From positions 496,001 to 560,000 of the forward strand of contig JAXLYR010000003.1 of NCBI GenBank assembly GCA_046351325.1: a stretch of 64,000 nt of DNA, written 5' to 3'. Position numbers and translations under genes: made by a program. The notes under the pieces are model-generated. The model saw nothing but the letters and a program-made list of their open reading frames with translations, had not been told where the DNA came from and ran no database searches. Source of the stretch: Xiheicaenibacterium sp046351325. Its GTDB lineage: Bacteria > Myxococcota_A > Polyangia > Polyangiales > Polyangiaceae. Shown one piece after another: positions 51,775 to 60,537 of the stretch (the stretch's first letter is position 1; each line of letters starts with the position of its first letter).

Positions 51775-52851
51775 GTGGACGCCGAGCAACAACTGACCGA
51801 GCAGCGCAGCGAGGAGTCCTTCATCCTCGACGCTCTTGGCCTGGGAGTGCTCAGCGGACTGGAAGACGGCACGATTACGAAAATCAATACGGCCGCGACA
51901 CGAATCCTCCGCCGAACAGGTGAAGGTCTGTTGGGACGTAATGTGTCGGATGTGGTGGCGTCGCTCAGTCAACTACAGAATACCCCACTAGAGCCCATCA
52001 CCAAACGTCAGGAGCTTCCTGTCACTCTCGGTGATGGCACCGCAGGAGCCGTCGGATTCGCGATTGCCACCTTCACGGGGCCCGATCAACGAGCGCACTT
52101 CGTCCTCCAGTTCCAGGACATTGCTCCTGTCCGCGAGCTGCGTCGCCAGCGAGATCGTCTAATGGCGTTTGCGGCGGTGGGTGATGCGCTGCCGACAGTG
52201 CTCCACGAGCTGCGCAATCCCCTGGCGGCGATCACCACACATCTCGAAATACTGGTCGAGGAGCATGAAGGCTTGCTCCAGGAGGACCTCAACACCCTCC
52301 TCACAGAGGTACAACGCATCTCGCTTTGCCTGGACGGCGTCAGCGGGTTCGTCCGGCCGGCGCGCGCGCATGGGCTCACCGCCGCTGACAGCGCGGTTCA
52401 GGATGCTTGTCGGGTCCTCACCCCCATCGCCAAACGTCATGGCGTAGAGCTGGTGACCGCGGTCGTGCCGCTGCCGCCTTTGCCGCTCGACCGTGGAGTC
52501 TTGAGTGGGATCGTCTTCAACCTGGTAAAGAACGCCCTCGACGCGTCCAAGCCCGGCCACCGCGTGCGCGTGTCGATGGATCTCGAGGAGAATCGACGAA
52601 CGCTGTGCCTGAGCGTCTCCGACGACGGAGTTGGGATGACCCGAGAGGTCTTGTCCCAATGTACGGACCTTTTCTACACCTCAAAAGAGAAAGGCTCAGG
52701 GATTGGATTGGCGCTCTGCAAGCGCGTCGCCGAGTCGGCAGGGGGCAGCCTCGAGGTCGAGAGTGAGCTCGGCAGCGGGACTATCGTGCGCGTGAGACTG
52801 CCCGTCGAAGTGGAGCGGAGTGAACCTACGAGAGCAGGTGGGATGCCATGA
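51775..52851 (+). CDS. Soluble PAS-domain histidine kinase
   Basis: 358-aa cytoplasmic sensor kinase. A PAS-like sensor (about 15-120: LDALGLGVLSGLEDGTITKINTAA, LPVTLGDGTAGAVGF) precedes HisKA with His144 in VLHELRNPLAAI and an HATPase domain with VFNLVKNALDAS, SDDGVGM and GSGIGLALCKRV. No transmembrane segment. GTG 51775 has AGGA 8 nt upstream. It is the first gene of a six-gene coupled operon; its stop overlaps the next start (ATGA at 52848-52851). The response regulator at 53972 is the natural partner, and the PAS domain or the diiron protein may supply the signal. Confidence 0.9.
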   Translation: MDAEQQLTEQRSEESFILDALGLGVLSGLEDGTITKINTAATRILRRTGEGLLGRNVSDVVASLSQLQNTPLEPITKRQELPVTLGDGTAGAVGFAIATFTGPDQRAHFVLQFQDIAPVRELRRQRDRLMAFAAVGDALPTVLHELRNPLAAITTHLEILVEEHEGLLQEDLNTLLTEVQRISLCLDGVSGFVRPARAHGLTAADSAVQDACRVLTPIAKRHGVELVTAVVPLPPLPLDRGVLSGIVFNLVKNALDASKPGHRVRVSMDLEENRRTLCLSVSDDGVGMTREVLSQCTDLFYTSKEKGSGIGLALCKRVAESAGGSLEVESELGSGTIVRVRLPVEVERSEPTRAGGMP

Positions 52852-53213
52852 GTCGAGTCGAAAGCCTCAATCGAATTCTACGGTCGCTTCAGAGTGCCTC
52901 GCCCGACGTCGAGGCGAGTGCGCTCATCTCCGAGGATGGTCTGATGATCGCCAGCGCTCTCCCCCAGCATGTAGACGAGAGCCGCGTCGCCGCGATGAGC
53001 GCAACCCTGTCCAGCCTCGGGACCCGTGCAGCCGCCGAACTCGAGCGTGGTGACGTAGAGGAGGTGCTGGTCCGCGGCAAGAACGGATATGCTGTTATGC
53101 TCGCGTCTAGCTCGGGTACACTGCTTCTTTGTCTGGCGAGCAAGCAGGCCAAGCTGGGTCTTGTGTTCTTGGACATGCGGCGAGCGGTTGAGGAAATCAA
53201 GAAGATCCTGTGA
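52848..53213 (+). CDS. Roadblock/LC7 domain protein
   Basis: 121-aa single-domain roadblock/LC7 protein (MglB-like fold). Typical pattern: an N-terminal helix ESLNRILRSLQ, strand VEASALISEDGLMIASALP, helix AAMSATLSSLGTRAAAEL, strand EEVLVRGKNGYAVML, and a C-terminal helix LGLVFLDMRRAVEEIKKIL. Members dimerise and act as scaffolds or GTPase-activating proteins for Ras-like GTPases such as MglA. No GTPase gene is in this operon. Coupled to the kinase gene. Confidence 0.9.
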   Translation: MSRVESLNRILRSLQSASPDVEASALISEDGLMIASALPQHVDESRVAAMSATLSSLGTRAAAELERGDVEEVLVRGKNGYAVMLASSSGTLLLCLASKQAKLGLVFLDMRRAVEEIKKIL

Positions 53214-53241
53214 CCCGCTCCTGATCCGAAGAGGTCCCCCA

Positions 53242-53994
53242 ATGGCGCATATCGTCCTCTACGAAGATTCCCACCACAAGAACGTCCTGCTCGAGGACGT
53301 GTCGTCAGGTCTGGCCGTACAAGCCAATCAGCACGTCATCGTTCACGGCGGGGCGGGAATGGTGCTCGACCCGGGGGGCCACAAGGTTTACTCCAAGGTC
53401 CTGGCTGCAACGATGGCTCAGCTGGGCAAAGCCAAGCTCGACAAGATATTCCTGTCTCACCAGGATCCCGACATCGTCGCGGCGACGAACGGGTGGCTGA
53501 TGACCACCGACGCGACCGCCTATATCTCCTCCCTGTGGGTTCGGTTCGTGCCGCACTTCGGCCTCGATCGGCTCGTCGAATCGCGCCTGCTTCCAATTCC
53601 GGATCAGGGGATGAAGCTCGGGTTGGGCGGTCTCGACCTGCTCGTGCTCCCCGCACACTTTCTGCACTCTTGTGGCAACTTCCACATCTACGACTCGGTC
53701 TCCAGAATCTTGTATTCTGGCGATCTCGGCGCCTCTGTCGGCACCGAGGACCGCGAAGTGGTGGACTTCGACGCGCACCTGCAATTCATGGCCGGCTTTC
53801 ACCAGCGTTACATGGGCTGCAATCGAGTGTTGAAGGCATGGGTCAAGATGGTGCGGAAATTGGATGTCCAAATGATTGCACCTCAACACGGGGCTTTCTT
53901 CCGGGGAAAGGTGATGGTCGACCGATTCCTCAGTTGGTGTGAAAGCCTCCAATGCGGCACGGATTTGATCGATGAGTTCAAAGTCCCTTCTTGA
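53242..53994 (+). CDS. ODP-type metallo-beta-lactamase-fold diiron protein
   Basis: 250-aa protein of the flavodiiron-related MBL family that lacks the flavodoxin domain (oxygen-binding diiron protein, ODP, class). Metal-ligand motifs: HQDPD (His73, Asp75, Asp77), LHSCGNFH (His142), SGDLGAS (Asp161) and PQHG (His216). ODPs bind O2 at a diiron centre and in some spirochaetes sense oxygen for chemotaxis. Here it sits between a roadblock protein and a response regulator, so it is a plausible oxygen or redox input for the operon. Its 3' end overlaps the response regulator start by 23 bases. Confidence 0.85.
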   Translation: MAHIVLYEDSHHKNVLLEDVSSGLAVQANQHVIVHGGAGMVLDPGGHKVYSKVLAATMAQLGKAKLDKIFLSHQDPDIVAATNGWLMTTDATAYISSLWVRFVPHFGLDRLVESRLLPIPDQGMKLGLGGLDLLVLPAHFLHSCGNFHIYDSVSRILYSGDLGASVGTEDREVVDFDAHLQFMAGFHQRYMGCNRVLKAWVKMVRKLDVQMIAPQHGAFFRGKVMVDRFLSWCESLQCGTDLIDEFKVPS

Positions 53995-55021
53995 CCCGCA
54001 GGACCTTGGTGCGGCGCAGGTCGTCCTCGTGATCGAGGACGAGCCGATCCTGCGCGCTTCCATGGTTCGTGGTTTGTCCAAGCTGCCGAATATCGAGGTG
54101 TTCGACGCGGGCACATTACGCGACGCAAAGCAGCTGCTCGCCGCGTACCCGCCAAAGCTCATCGTCTCTGATCTGGATTTGCCGGACGGGTCCGGCGTCG
54201 AGGTCGTCGGTGAGTTGGACCGCTTGGGTCAGCATGTCCCCGTCGTGTTCATTACCGCCTATCTGTCGCGGTTTCGCACGCGTCTACCCGACCGCCAGGG
54301 GGTCGAGCTCCACGAGAAGCCAGTCTCCCTCGATCGACTGCGTCAGCTCGTCTTGTCGCACGTCGGGGCGCACCCACTCGACCCGCAGCCCTTCGGGGTG
54401 ATCGACTATGTCCAGCTCGCGGGCATGGGTCGTCGGTCCGTGGTGTTGGAGGTGCGGGGCCACCTCGCCGGCGTCGGCCGGATTCTGGTGCACGACGGTG
54501 AAGTCTGGACTGCTCAGGATGAAAAGGGTGAGGGGCTCGAGGCCTTTCGACGCCTCGTGTGTTTGAAGAACGCAGCGGTCTCGTGTCACGCCGCCGAGAG
54601 CGAGACGCCAGCCCGCACGGTGCACGGGAGCTGCGAGAACGTGCTGCTCGATGTGCTGCGTGAGCTCGATGAGGCCACGGCCGCGTTGAGCGAGGATGCC
54701 CCCGAACAGCGCGGGACGGTGAAGCGCTCTGGTGTGCAGCCCAAGATCGAGAAGCTGGCGAAGACGAGCAACGAGCTCGAGAACCTCGACTTGTCCTGGG
54801 AGGCTCCGCGGAACGAGGCCCCGGCGAAGCACGAGACAGTTCGCCCGCCGCTCAGCACGCGCGCGTTCGAAGAGCTGTTCGATCTCGGAGTCGACGCGCT
54901 CCTCGCCAAACGACACGCTGAAGCCTATCGCTATTTCCAACAGGCCAGTCAGCTGCGCCCGAACGATCCGAGCGTGGTCGCGAACCTGCGCCGCTTGAAA
55001 GACATGGGGTTCGCGGCATGA
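53972..55021 (+). CDS. Response regulator with REC, DUF4388 and TPR-like C-terminus
   Basis: 349-aa protein. A REC receiver (about 15-130) has acidic residues at 22-24 (EDE), phosphorylatable Asp67 in IVSDLDLPDGSG and the conserved Lys in HEKPVS. A DUF4388/PATAN-like domain (about 140-235) has FGVIDYVQLAGMGRRSVVLEV and GRILVHDGEVWTAQ, a pattern common in myxobacterial and cyanobacterial signalling proteins. After an acidic linker a TPR-like helical pair closes the protein (ALLAKRHAEAYRYFQQASQL). No DNA-binding domain, so output is protein-protein. Likely target of the kinase at 51775. Confidence 0.88.
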   Translation: MSSKSLLDPQDLGAAQVVLVIEDEPILRASMVRGLSKLPNIEVFDAGTLRDAKQLLAAYPPKLIVSDLDLPDGSGVEVVGELDRLGQHVPVVFITAYLSRFRTRLPDRQGVELHEKPVSLDRLRQLVLSHVGAHPLDPQPFGVIDYVQLAGMGRRSVVLEVRGHLAGVGRILVHDGEVWTAQDEKGEGLEAFRRLVCLKNAAVSCHAAESETPARTVHGSCENVLLDVLRELDEATAALSEDAPEQRGTVKRSGVQPKIEKLAKTSNELENLDLSWEAPRNEAPAKHETVRPPLSTRAFEELFDLGVDALLAKRHAEAYRYFQQASQLRPNDPSVVANLRRLKDMGFAA

Positions 55022-55683
55022 GACAAGAGCTCTGGGGCGAGGCCTCACCCGTCACTTGGCCAGTTCTTCTTTGTACGGTCGCGCTCGGGGCCGCGATCGG
55101 GGCGTCGGCTACCCTCCCAAACACCGCCGAGGGCGCGAGCAACTCGAACAGTGTGGTCCGAGAGCAAGTCGAGACCAAGACGGCTCCAGTTGCGACCCCG
55201 GTTCAATCCACTGTCGTCTCCCCGCAAACAGCATTGCAGCCAGCGACGGCGCAGCAGCCAACGGCGCCGCCCGCTCCAGCGAGCGCAGCGCTCTCCGCCG
55301 CGGCCGACCCGGGTAAACCCCAAGTCTGCGAGCCGTTCATCATCGAGTTCAAACCCGCCGAGGTCGCGCCGTCGACCGAGGTCGCGGCTCGCCTGCGAAA
55401 GCTCGCAGAGTTTCTCGTCGCGCACCCCAACGATGTTGTGGTCATCGATGGTCACGCTGATTCGTTCGGCAGCGAAGAGCTGAATCTACGATTGTCGAAG
55501 CGGCGCGCCGACGCGATCGCGTGGGTGCTCGTCAGCTCGGGGGTCGACAAGACCAGAGTGACGGCCCGGGGCTTTGGAGCCTTCTCACCCGTGGAGGGCT
55601 CATCCGAGGACGCCGACGAGAATCGCCGAGCGGTGGTCCATGTGAAAGGCGACTGCCCAGAGATGAAGGAGATCGTGCGATGA
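55018..55683 (+). CDS. OmpA-family envelope protein
   Basis: 221-aa protein. One N-terminal transmembrane or signal helix (about 13-32, VTWPVLLCTVALGAAIGASA) is followed by a Pro/Ala/Thr-rich periplasmic linker (35-100) and an OmpA-type peptidoglycan-binding domain (about 105-215). The core motif reads VVIDGHADSFGSEELNLRLSKRRADA, given here in parts: VIDGHADSFGSEELN and LSKRRADAI, then ARGFGAFSP and ENRRAVVHV. It should tie the complex to the cell wall. Start overlaps the response regulator stop (ATGA at 55018-55021) and its stop overlaps the next start. Confidence 0.88.
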   Translation: MRQELWGEASPVTWPVLLCTVALGAAIGASATLPNTAEGASNSNSVVREQVETKTAPVATPVQSTVVSPQTALQPATAQQPTAPPAPASAALSAAADPGKPQVCEPFIIEFKPAEVAPSTEVAARLRKLAEFLVAHPNDVVVIDGHADSFGSEELNLRLSKRRADAIAWVLVSSGVDKTRVTARGFGAFSPVEGSSEDADENRRAVVHVKGDCPEMKEIVR

Positions 55684-56717
55684 TCTTGGAGACCACCCTT
55701 TTGGCGCTCATCAGTTGTGGCACGGCGATCGCCGGTGGCTACCTCTTCGGCGTTCGTCGTGGGGCTGCGGCGCGTCGTACTTTGGACTTGGAGCAAGCGA
55801 CGCTCGCCCAGTCGCGTGACACACTCGCGAGCGAGCGCGACTCCGCCGTTCGTGAGCGAGAGGCCGCCTCCCGCGATCGCGAACAAGCCGTCCGAGAGCG
55901 AGAGAACGCGACGAACGAGCTGCGCTCGATGCGAGCGCAGGTCGTCGCGGCACAGGCGTCGAACCACGACGCCCAGGCGCTCCGCCGAGAGCTCGAGCAG
56001 CTCACACATCGGCTCGAGAGCAAAGACGATACGCGGGTGGATGCTCTTCGCGGCGAGCTGCGCGCCCTGGCGACCCAAGTCCGTGAGCGTGAAGTCTCCG
56101 ATCAGAAGCTGCGAGCCACCATCGAAGCGCAGCTCCGCGCCTTGTCCGAGCGCTCGACGAAGCCCGAGGATTTGCAAAAGGAGCTGAAGCGGGCGATGGC
56201 TCCATTGATCGAGCGGGAGGCGGAGACCAAAGGCCTGCGCGACTTGATGCAAAAGGCCATATCGCCCCTTCTCGAGCGCGAACGAATCGGCAAGGAGCTC
56301 GCGCGCCTCGAGCTCAGCAAGCCCGCCGAGCTGCCCTCGGTGCTCGACGCCATCGCGCAGAATGGCGGCTTCTCGGCGGTCGTATTGAGCGACGACGCTG
56401 GGCTGCCGCTGGCCGCGAGCAACAATACAGAGGACGCCGACGTGCTCGCGGGGAGCTCTTCCATCGTGTTCACGCTCACCGAGCGCGCCGAGCGAGAGGG
56501 GCGCGCAGCGCCGGTCGCGTTGGTCAGCCATCACGCTGACAACCAAGTCATTCTGCACCGCGTCTTCGACCTACAGGACTGTAGGCTCATCCTGACGGCG
56601 GTGGCGCGCGGCCGCATGCTCACGCCAGACTCGCTCGACCCCGCGCTCGGTTCCATCGAGAGGGTGCTCCAGCGTCGTCGGCCGGACGTGGGGCCGTCCG
56701 TTCGCCCCGCTGCGTGA
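55680..56717 (+). CDS. Membrane-anchored coiled-coil protein with roadblock-like C-terminus
   Basis: 345-aa protein. A transmembrane helix (about 5-25, TLLALISCGTAIAGGYLFG) is followed by about 180 residues of charged coiled coil (SERDSAVREREAASRDREQ; REREVSDQKLRATIEAQL). A C-terminal domain (about 225-335) looks roadblock/LC7-like: LPSVLDAIAQNGGFSAVVLSDDAGLPLA, DNQVILHRVFDLQDCRLILTAVARG. It could dimerise with the roadblock protein encoded earlier in the operon and place the system at the inner membrane. Last gene of the operon (ATGA coupling at 55680-55683). Confidence 0.8.
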   Translation: MILETTLLALISCGTAIAGGYLFGVRRGAAARRTLDLEQATLAQSRDTLASERDSAVREREAASRDREQAVRERENATNELRSMRAQVVAAQASNHDAQALRRELEQLTHRLESKDDTRVDALRGELRALATQVREREVSDQKLRATIEAQLRALSERSTKPEDLQKELKRAMAPLIEREAETKGLRDLMQKAISPLLERERIGKELARLELSKPAELPSVLDAIAQNGGFSAVVLSDDAGLPLAASNNTEDADVLAGSSSIVFTLTERAEREGRAAPVALVSHHADNQVILHRVFDLQDCRLILTAVARGRMLTPDSLDPALGSIERVLQRRRPDVGPSVRPAA

Positions 56718-56726
56718 GCCTGCGCC

Positions 56727-59700
56727 TCAGCGTGCGCTCGCGGTCTCGTCGGCGGGCCGAACGACGGCTGTGCCGTTCATCTCGACGGGCACGGCTCGCT
56801 CCGAGATGCCGGTGCTCGGCCGATCGGCGCCGACGCGGAACTCATCGAGCTGGTGGTACTCGCTCGGGTAGTTCTTGCTCAGCCATGCCTCACAGCCACG
56901 CGAGTACGCGTCGAAGTATTGGAACTTCACCGACCGCTCGAGGCACTCGACGTAAGCGGCCTTTGCTGCTTGCTTGTCGGGCTCGCTCGCGAGGTCGATC
57001 GCTCCATAATAAGCACCCCGGATCTCCTCCCAAAGAAGGTTCCCGTAGGGGCTGGGGCCGTTCTGTAGCCAGTCTTTGGGGATCGGCGCGGCCCTGAACT
57101 CGGCGACGAATTTGCCCTTCATCTGGCCGACGCGCGCCGCCGCCGCGATGACCCAGCGAGGCGGGGGCTCCGGCATGATGGCCAGTACCTTCTGATACTC
57201 TCGGTCAGCGGCCTCGATGGCTGCGCGCTTCTTCTTCTGCCAATCGGCGAGCTTGCTGTTCACGAAAGCTTGAACGTCGTCATGCTCTCCTGAGCCTTTG
57301 TAGACGGGGAAGACGATCTTGTCGACGCTATCCTTCTTCTCCTCTGCGAAGAAGAACAGCGCCTCACCGACGGCCTCCACGGCCTTGCCCAGGCGGCGAA
57401 GTCGAGAAGACTCAGGCTCGCTGTCCAGCTCCTTCATGATGCGGTCGACGCTCGCCTGGGGGTTCGACCAAGCCACCCGGACTCGGTCGTACTCCTCGCG
57501 TGCTTTGGAGTGTTCGCCGAGCCCCTCGAGCGCTCGGGCGAAGAGCGCGTGCGCTTGGACCCTGACGTCGAGCGGCGCGTCTTTGTCGATGTCCGCCATG
57601 GCCGCGGACAGGACCTTACGACCACTCGCGAAATTCTCGCGCTCGACGTGATAAGCGCCAATCGCGAACGCGATCTGCGCGGCCTGGGCGGCCCGCCCTT
57701 TGTATTGCTTCTGAAACAGCGACGCGTCCTTCACGGCCTCGTCGAGCTGGCCGAGCCCCAGGCGCAGCACCACTGCGTCCGACAGCGCTCGAGGCGCAGC
57801 TTCGGCGGTGGGGCTCTCGGTCGCATAGCGTTCGTAATAGGCGGCGGCCTCGTCGTAGACGGCGATCGCTTGATAGTTCGCGCCAATGGTGAAGACGGCG
57901 AGGCGCCCCCGCTCTGTCTCGTTCAAATGATACCGCGGATTGATGAGTATCTTGCGGACGACGATGGCCTTCGCGATGAGGCGCGCGGCCTGGAACGCCA
58001 GCGCTGCGTTGTGCAGGATCTCGTCATTGCGGGCGCACCCGACTGCGTCTCCTCGCTCGCAGGGTTCTTTCCCATAGCGATCCCATAGGCTCATATAGAT
58101 GCCAGCGGCGGCTCTGTATTTGTCGAGCGCGTCGGGGCCTCCTCGGTCGGCCTCGAGCACCAATTGCTCGGCGTGCTTGCGCTCGACGTCGCGGCCGATG
58201 CGCTCGAAGGCGTCACACGAGTCGGCGTTCGCCGCCCGACTGCCATCCGTACAGAAGAGGTCGACGAATCGCTTCGCCTCTTCGCCGATGTCGGTGAGAC
58301 AGCTCGGCCGCGCGACGTGCGTGGCGAGAACATTGAGCGCCTCGAGGTAGAGCTGTGCGGCATAGACAGCGGCCTCGTGTTTGGGGTGTTCGAAGGCGAT
58401 CTGCCGAAATGCGACAGCCGCCTCGTCCCAATGGCGAGCCTCGAAGTAGGTCCTGGCGCGCGCGAACTGGACGTCGACGAGCTGATCGACCTCCTCCGGC
58501 TCGGTGGCCTCGCTCGCTACGCAAGCAAACCGCGCGAACGAGCGAACCATCGTGGCCTCTTTGGGGCTCAGCTCCCGCGGCTTGAAGCGCTCGTCGTTGC
58601 CAGTCGTCGTCGCAGCTCCGCCGAGCCCCGCCCGCGCCTCGGCGTCATCGTGATGCGACAGGTAGTCGTTCTGCATGCAGAACGCCGCAGCCAGGGCGGC
58701 CTCGCGCGACAGTGGCCCCTTCGGCTCGGCCGCGACGACCTCCTCGAACGCGAGGCCACATCGCTCCCAGTCCTTCTGGAAATAGAGCAGATCGGCCATG
58801 AGGTAGCGGATCCGGAGGTGGGTCGGCCAATCCTCTTTTGTCAGTCGGGGGAAGGTGAACGTGTCGAAGTCCTTCGCCGCGAAGGTGTCCGTAATGGTCT
58901 GATAAAGCGTTGCGGTCAGCCTCATCGTCTCGGGGTCCGCGGTCCCTTTGATACCTCCCGAGCCGACGACCTCTACGTGCCATGACATCGCGGTCTCGAC
59001 CGAGATCTCGGCTGTCGTGTTCGCGCAAGCGCGGACGGAGGCGTCGTTTTGCCCGAGCTTGGTGAGCTCGCGCAGCACGTCGAACTGTTCGTCGATGACC
59101 TTCTTGATGGCCTTCTTGTCGCTCGAGCGCTCACCCGTGGTCGCTTCGACGATGCGGGCGTGATAGCCACAATAGCGTGGCCCTTTGTCGCGCCCCATGA
59201 GGTCGCGATAGAGCGTCAGCCCCTGTTGATAGTGGCCCGTGTCGAGGTAGGCGCGTCCCAGGCTGTCCAACATCAGATAGGTCTGTTCGTCGGACCCAGC
59301 CGAGTCGCCCGCCAGTGGTTTGAAGAACGAATAGGCCTTCTTGGCGTCGCCCCAGCTCGCATAGACGGTGACGATGTCCTGCCTCGCGCTCTTGACCAGC
59401 TGCGCCGCGCCTGGATAGGACGGGTTCTGCGCGCCGAACTCGATGACCTTCTTGAAGCTGTCGACGGCTCGCTCGCTGTCAGCTTGGTTCCAATAGGTGT
59501 AGCCGAGCTTGTAGAGCGCGTACGCATAGGCCTTGTTGGTCGCGCCGGGGACCTCCAAGACGTGCTCGTAGGCCTGCTGCGCGAGCGGCCATTGCGTCGG
59601 GTCCCCCGTCGCCTCTTGAAAGAAGAACTCGCCGAACGCGAGGTAGGCTTGAGGTCGATATTTGGAGGTCTTCCAATTGTCGATGAGTTCGAAATAGACG

Positions 59701-60440
59701 CGGCGTGCCCCCTCGAGGTCCCCGGCGCGCTCGTATTCGAATGCGAGGTAGTAGAGGACCTCGTCGCCGCACCCCGTGCTCTTGCTCGGGTCCTTGTCGT
59801 TCTGGAAGAGACACCACTTCGGGAATTTCTCTTTCAAGAACGTGTAGTGCTTGATCGCGCTCTTGCGAGCCGACTCGCTGACTTGTTTTGCCTTCGCGGC
59901 GGCCTCACGGTGGGTCTTTGCGGTGTCGCCGTCGTCCTTCTTGGCGGCCTCGTCGGCGAGCTCGGTCTTCACCAGCTGTTCTGTCGTCGCCACCGACTCG
60001 AGCTCCACATAAGCTTCGGCCAGGCGCCGCGCGAGCTCGGGCTTGTCGGCCGCGGTCATCTTGGTGTCAGCGAACAGCGACTCGAGGTTTTGAATCTCCG
60101 TCACGAGCAATTGCTTGCTCCGGAGCTTCTGGTTCTCACGGCGGCTGTCCCGAATGACCGTCGTGTCGAAGCCGTCCGCTGTCGGCTTCGACGGCACTGC
60201 TGAGGTCTTGGGCTGCGGCGGGGGCGGCGGGGTCAGCTTGATTGGAGCTCGCTTATTGGCCAGTCGTCCCCCGGACGGCTCGCCCTCGGGACATCGGGAT
60301 ACCTCGTCTCTGACCTCGTGGGCGACGCATTCTTGGGCGTGCGCCGACGCTGATTCATGTACAAACGCCGTCGTCGAAGCGACGAGCGCCCCGATGATTC
60401 GCAGGCCGCGAAACAGCGGTGATGGGGGGCGAGTCACCAT
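56727..60440 (-). CDS. Large exported TPR protein
   Basis: 1237-aa exported protein. Signal peptide about residues 1-33 (IIGALVASTTAFVHESASAHA). After a proline-rich segment (60-90) and a coiled-coil region (100-200) come numerous tetratricopeptide-like repeats to the end, for example YYLAFEYERAGDLEGARRVYFELI, AYALYKLGYTYWNQADSERAVDSFKKVI and AVAFRQIAFEHPKHEAAVYAAQLYLEAL. Size and plan recall the periplasmic TPR scaffolds of myxobacterial motility/focal-adhesion systems, but no specific orthology can be claimed. It is convergent with the signalling operon (9 bases apart). Confidence 0.82.
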   Translation of the reverse strand: MVTRPPSPLFRGLRIIGALVASTTAFVHESASAHAQECVAHEVRDEVSRCPEGEPSGGRLANKRAPIKLTPPPPPQPKTSAVPSKPTADGFDTTVIRDSRRENQKLRSKQLLVTEIQNLESLFADTKMTAADKPELARRLAEAYVELESVATTEQLVKTELADEAAKKDDGDTAKTHREAAAKAKQVSESARKSAIKHYTFLKEKFPKWCLFQNDKDPSKSTGCGDEVLYYLAFEYERAGDLEGARRVYFELIDNWKTSKYRPQAYLAFGEFFFQEATGDPTQWPLAQQAYEHVLEVPGATNKAYAYALYKLGYTYWNQADSERAVDSFKKVIEFGAQNPSYPGAAQLVKSARQDIVTVYASWGDAKKAYSFFKPLAGDSAGSDEQTYLMLDSLGRAYLDTGHYQQGLTLYRDLMGRDKGPRYCGYHARIVEATTGERSSDKKAIKKVIDEQFDVLRELTKLGQNDASVRACANTTAEISVETAMSWHVEVVGSGGIKGTADPETMRLTATLYQTITDTFAAKDFDTFTFPRLTKEDWPTHLRIRYLMADLLYFQKDWERCGLAFEEVVAAEPKGPLSREAALAAAFCMQNDYLSHHDDAEARAGLGGAATTTGNDERFKPRELSPKEATMVRSFARFACVASEATEPEEVDQLVDVQFARARTYFEARHWDEAAVAFRQIAFEHPKHEAAVYAAQLYLEALNVLATHVARPSCLTDIGEEAKRFVDLFCTDGSRAANADSCDAFERIGRDVERKHAEQLVLEADRGGPDALDKYRAAAGIYMSLWDRYGKEPCERGDAVGCARNDEILHNAALAFQAARLIAKAIVVRKILINPRYHLNETERGRLAVFTIGANYQAIAVYDEAAAYYERYATESPTAEAAPRALSDAVVLRLGLGQLDEAVKDASLFQKQYKGRAAQAAQIAFAIGAYHVERENFASGRKVLSAAMADIDKDAPLDVRVQAHALFARALEGLGEHSKAREEYDRVRVAWSNPQASVDRIMKELDSEPESSRLRRLGKAVEAVGEALFFFAEEKKDSVDKIVFPVYKGSGEHDDVQAFVNSKLADWQKKKRAAIEAADREYQKVLAIMPEPPPRWVIAAAARVGQMKGKFVAEFRAAPIPKDWLQNGPSPYGNLLWEEIRGAYYGAIDLASEPDKQAAKAAYVECLERSVKFQYFDAYSRGCEAWLSKNYPSEYHQLDEFRVGADRPSTGISERAVPVEMNGTAVVRPADETASAR

Positions 60441-60537
60441 GAGTGCCTCCGTTATGGAATGGGGCGTAGGCGCAATAGCGCACAGAAGGCCCGCTCTTGG
60501 AGGACATGGACACGCCAGTCCGCGAATCCTTGGCTCG

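Noticed and set aside
55860..56200. Arg/Glu-rich repeats as a possible repeat array
   Set aside because: They are heptad-type coiled-coil codons in a real gene, not DNA repeats with constant spacing.
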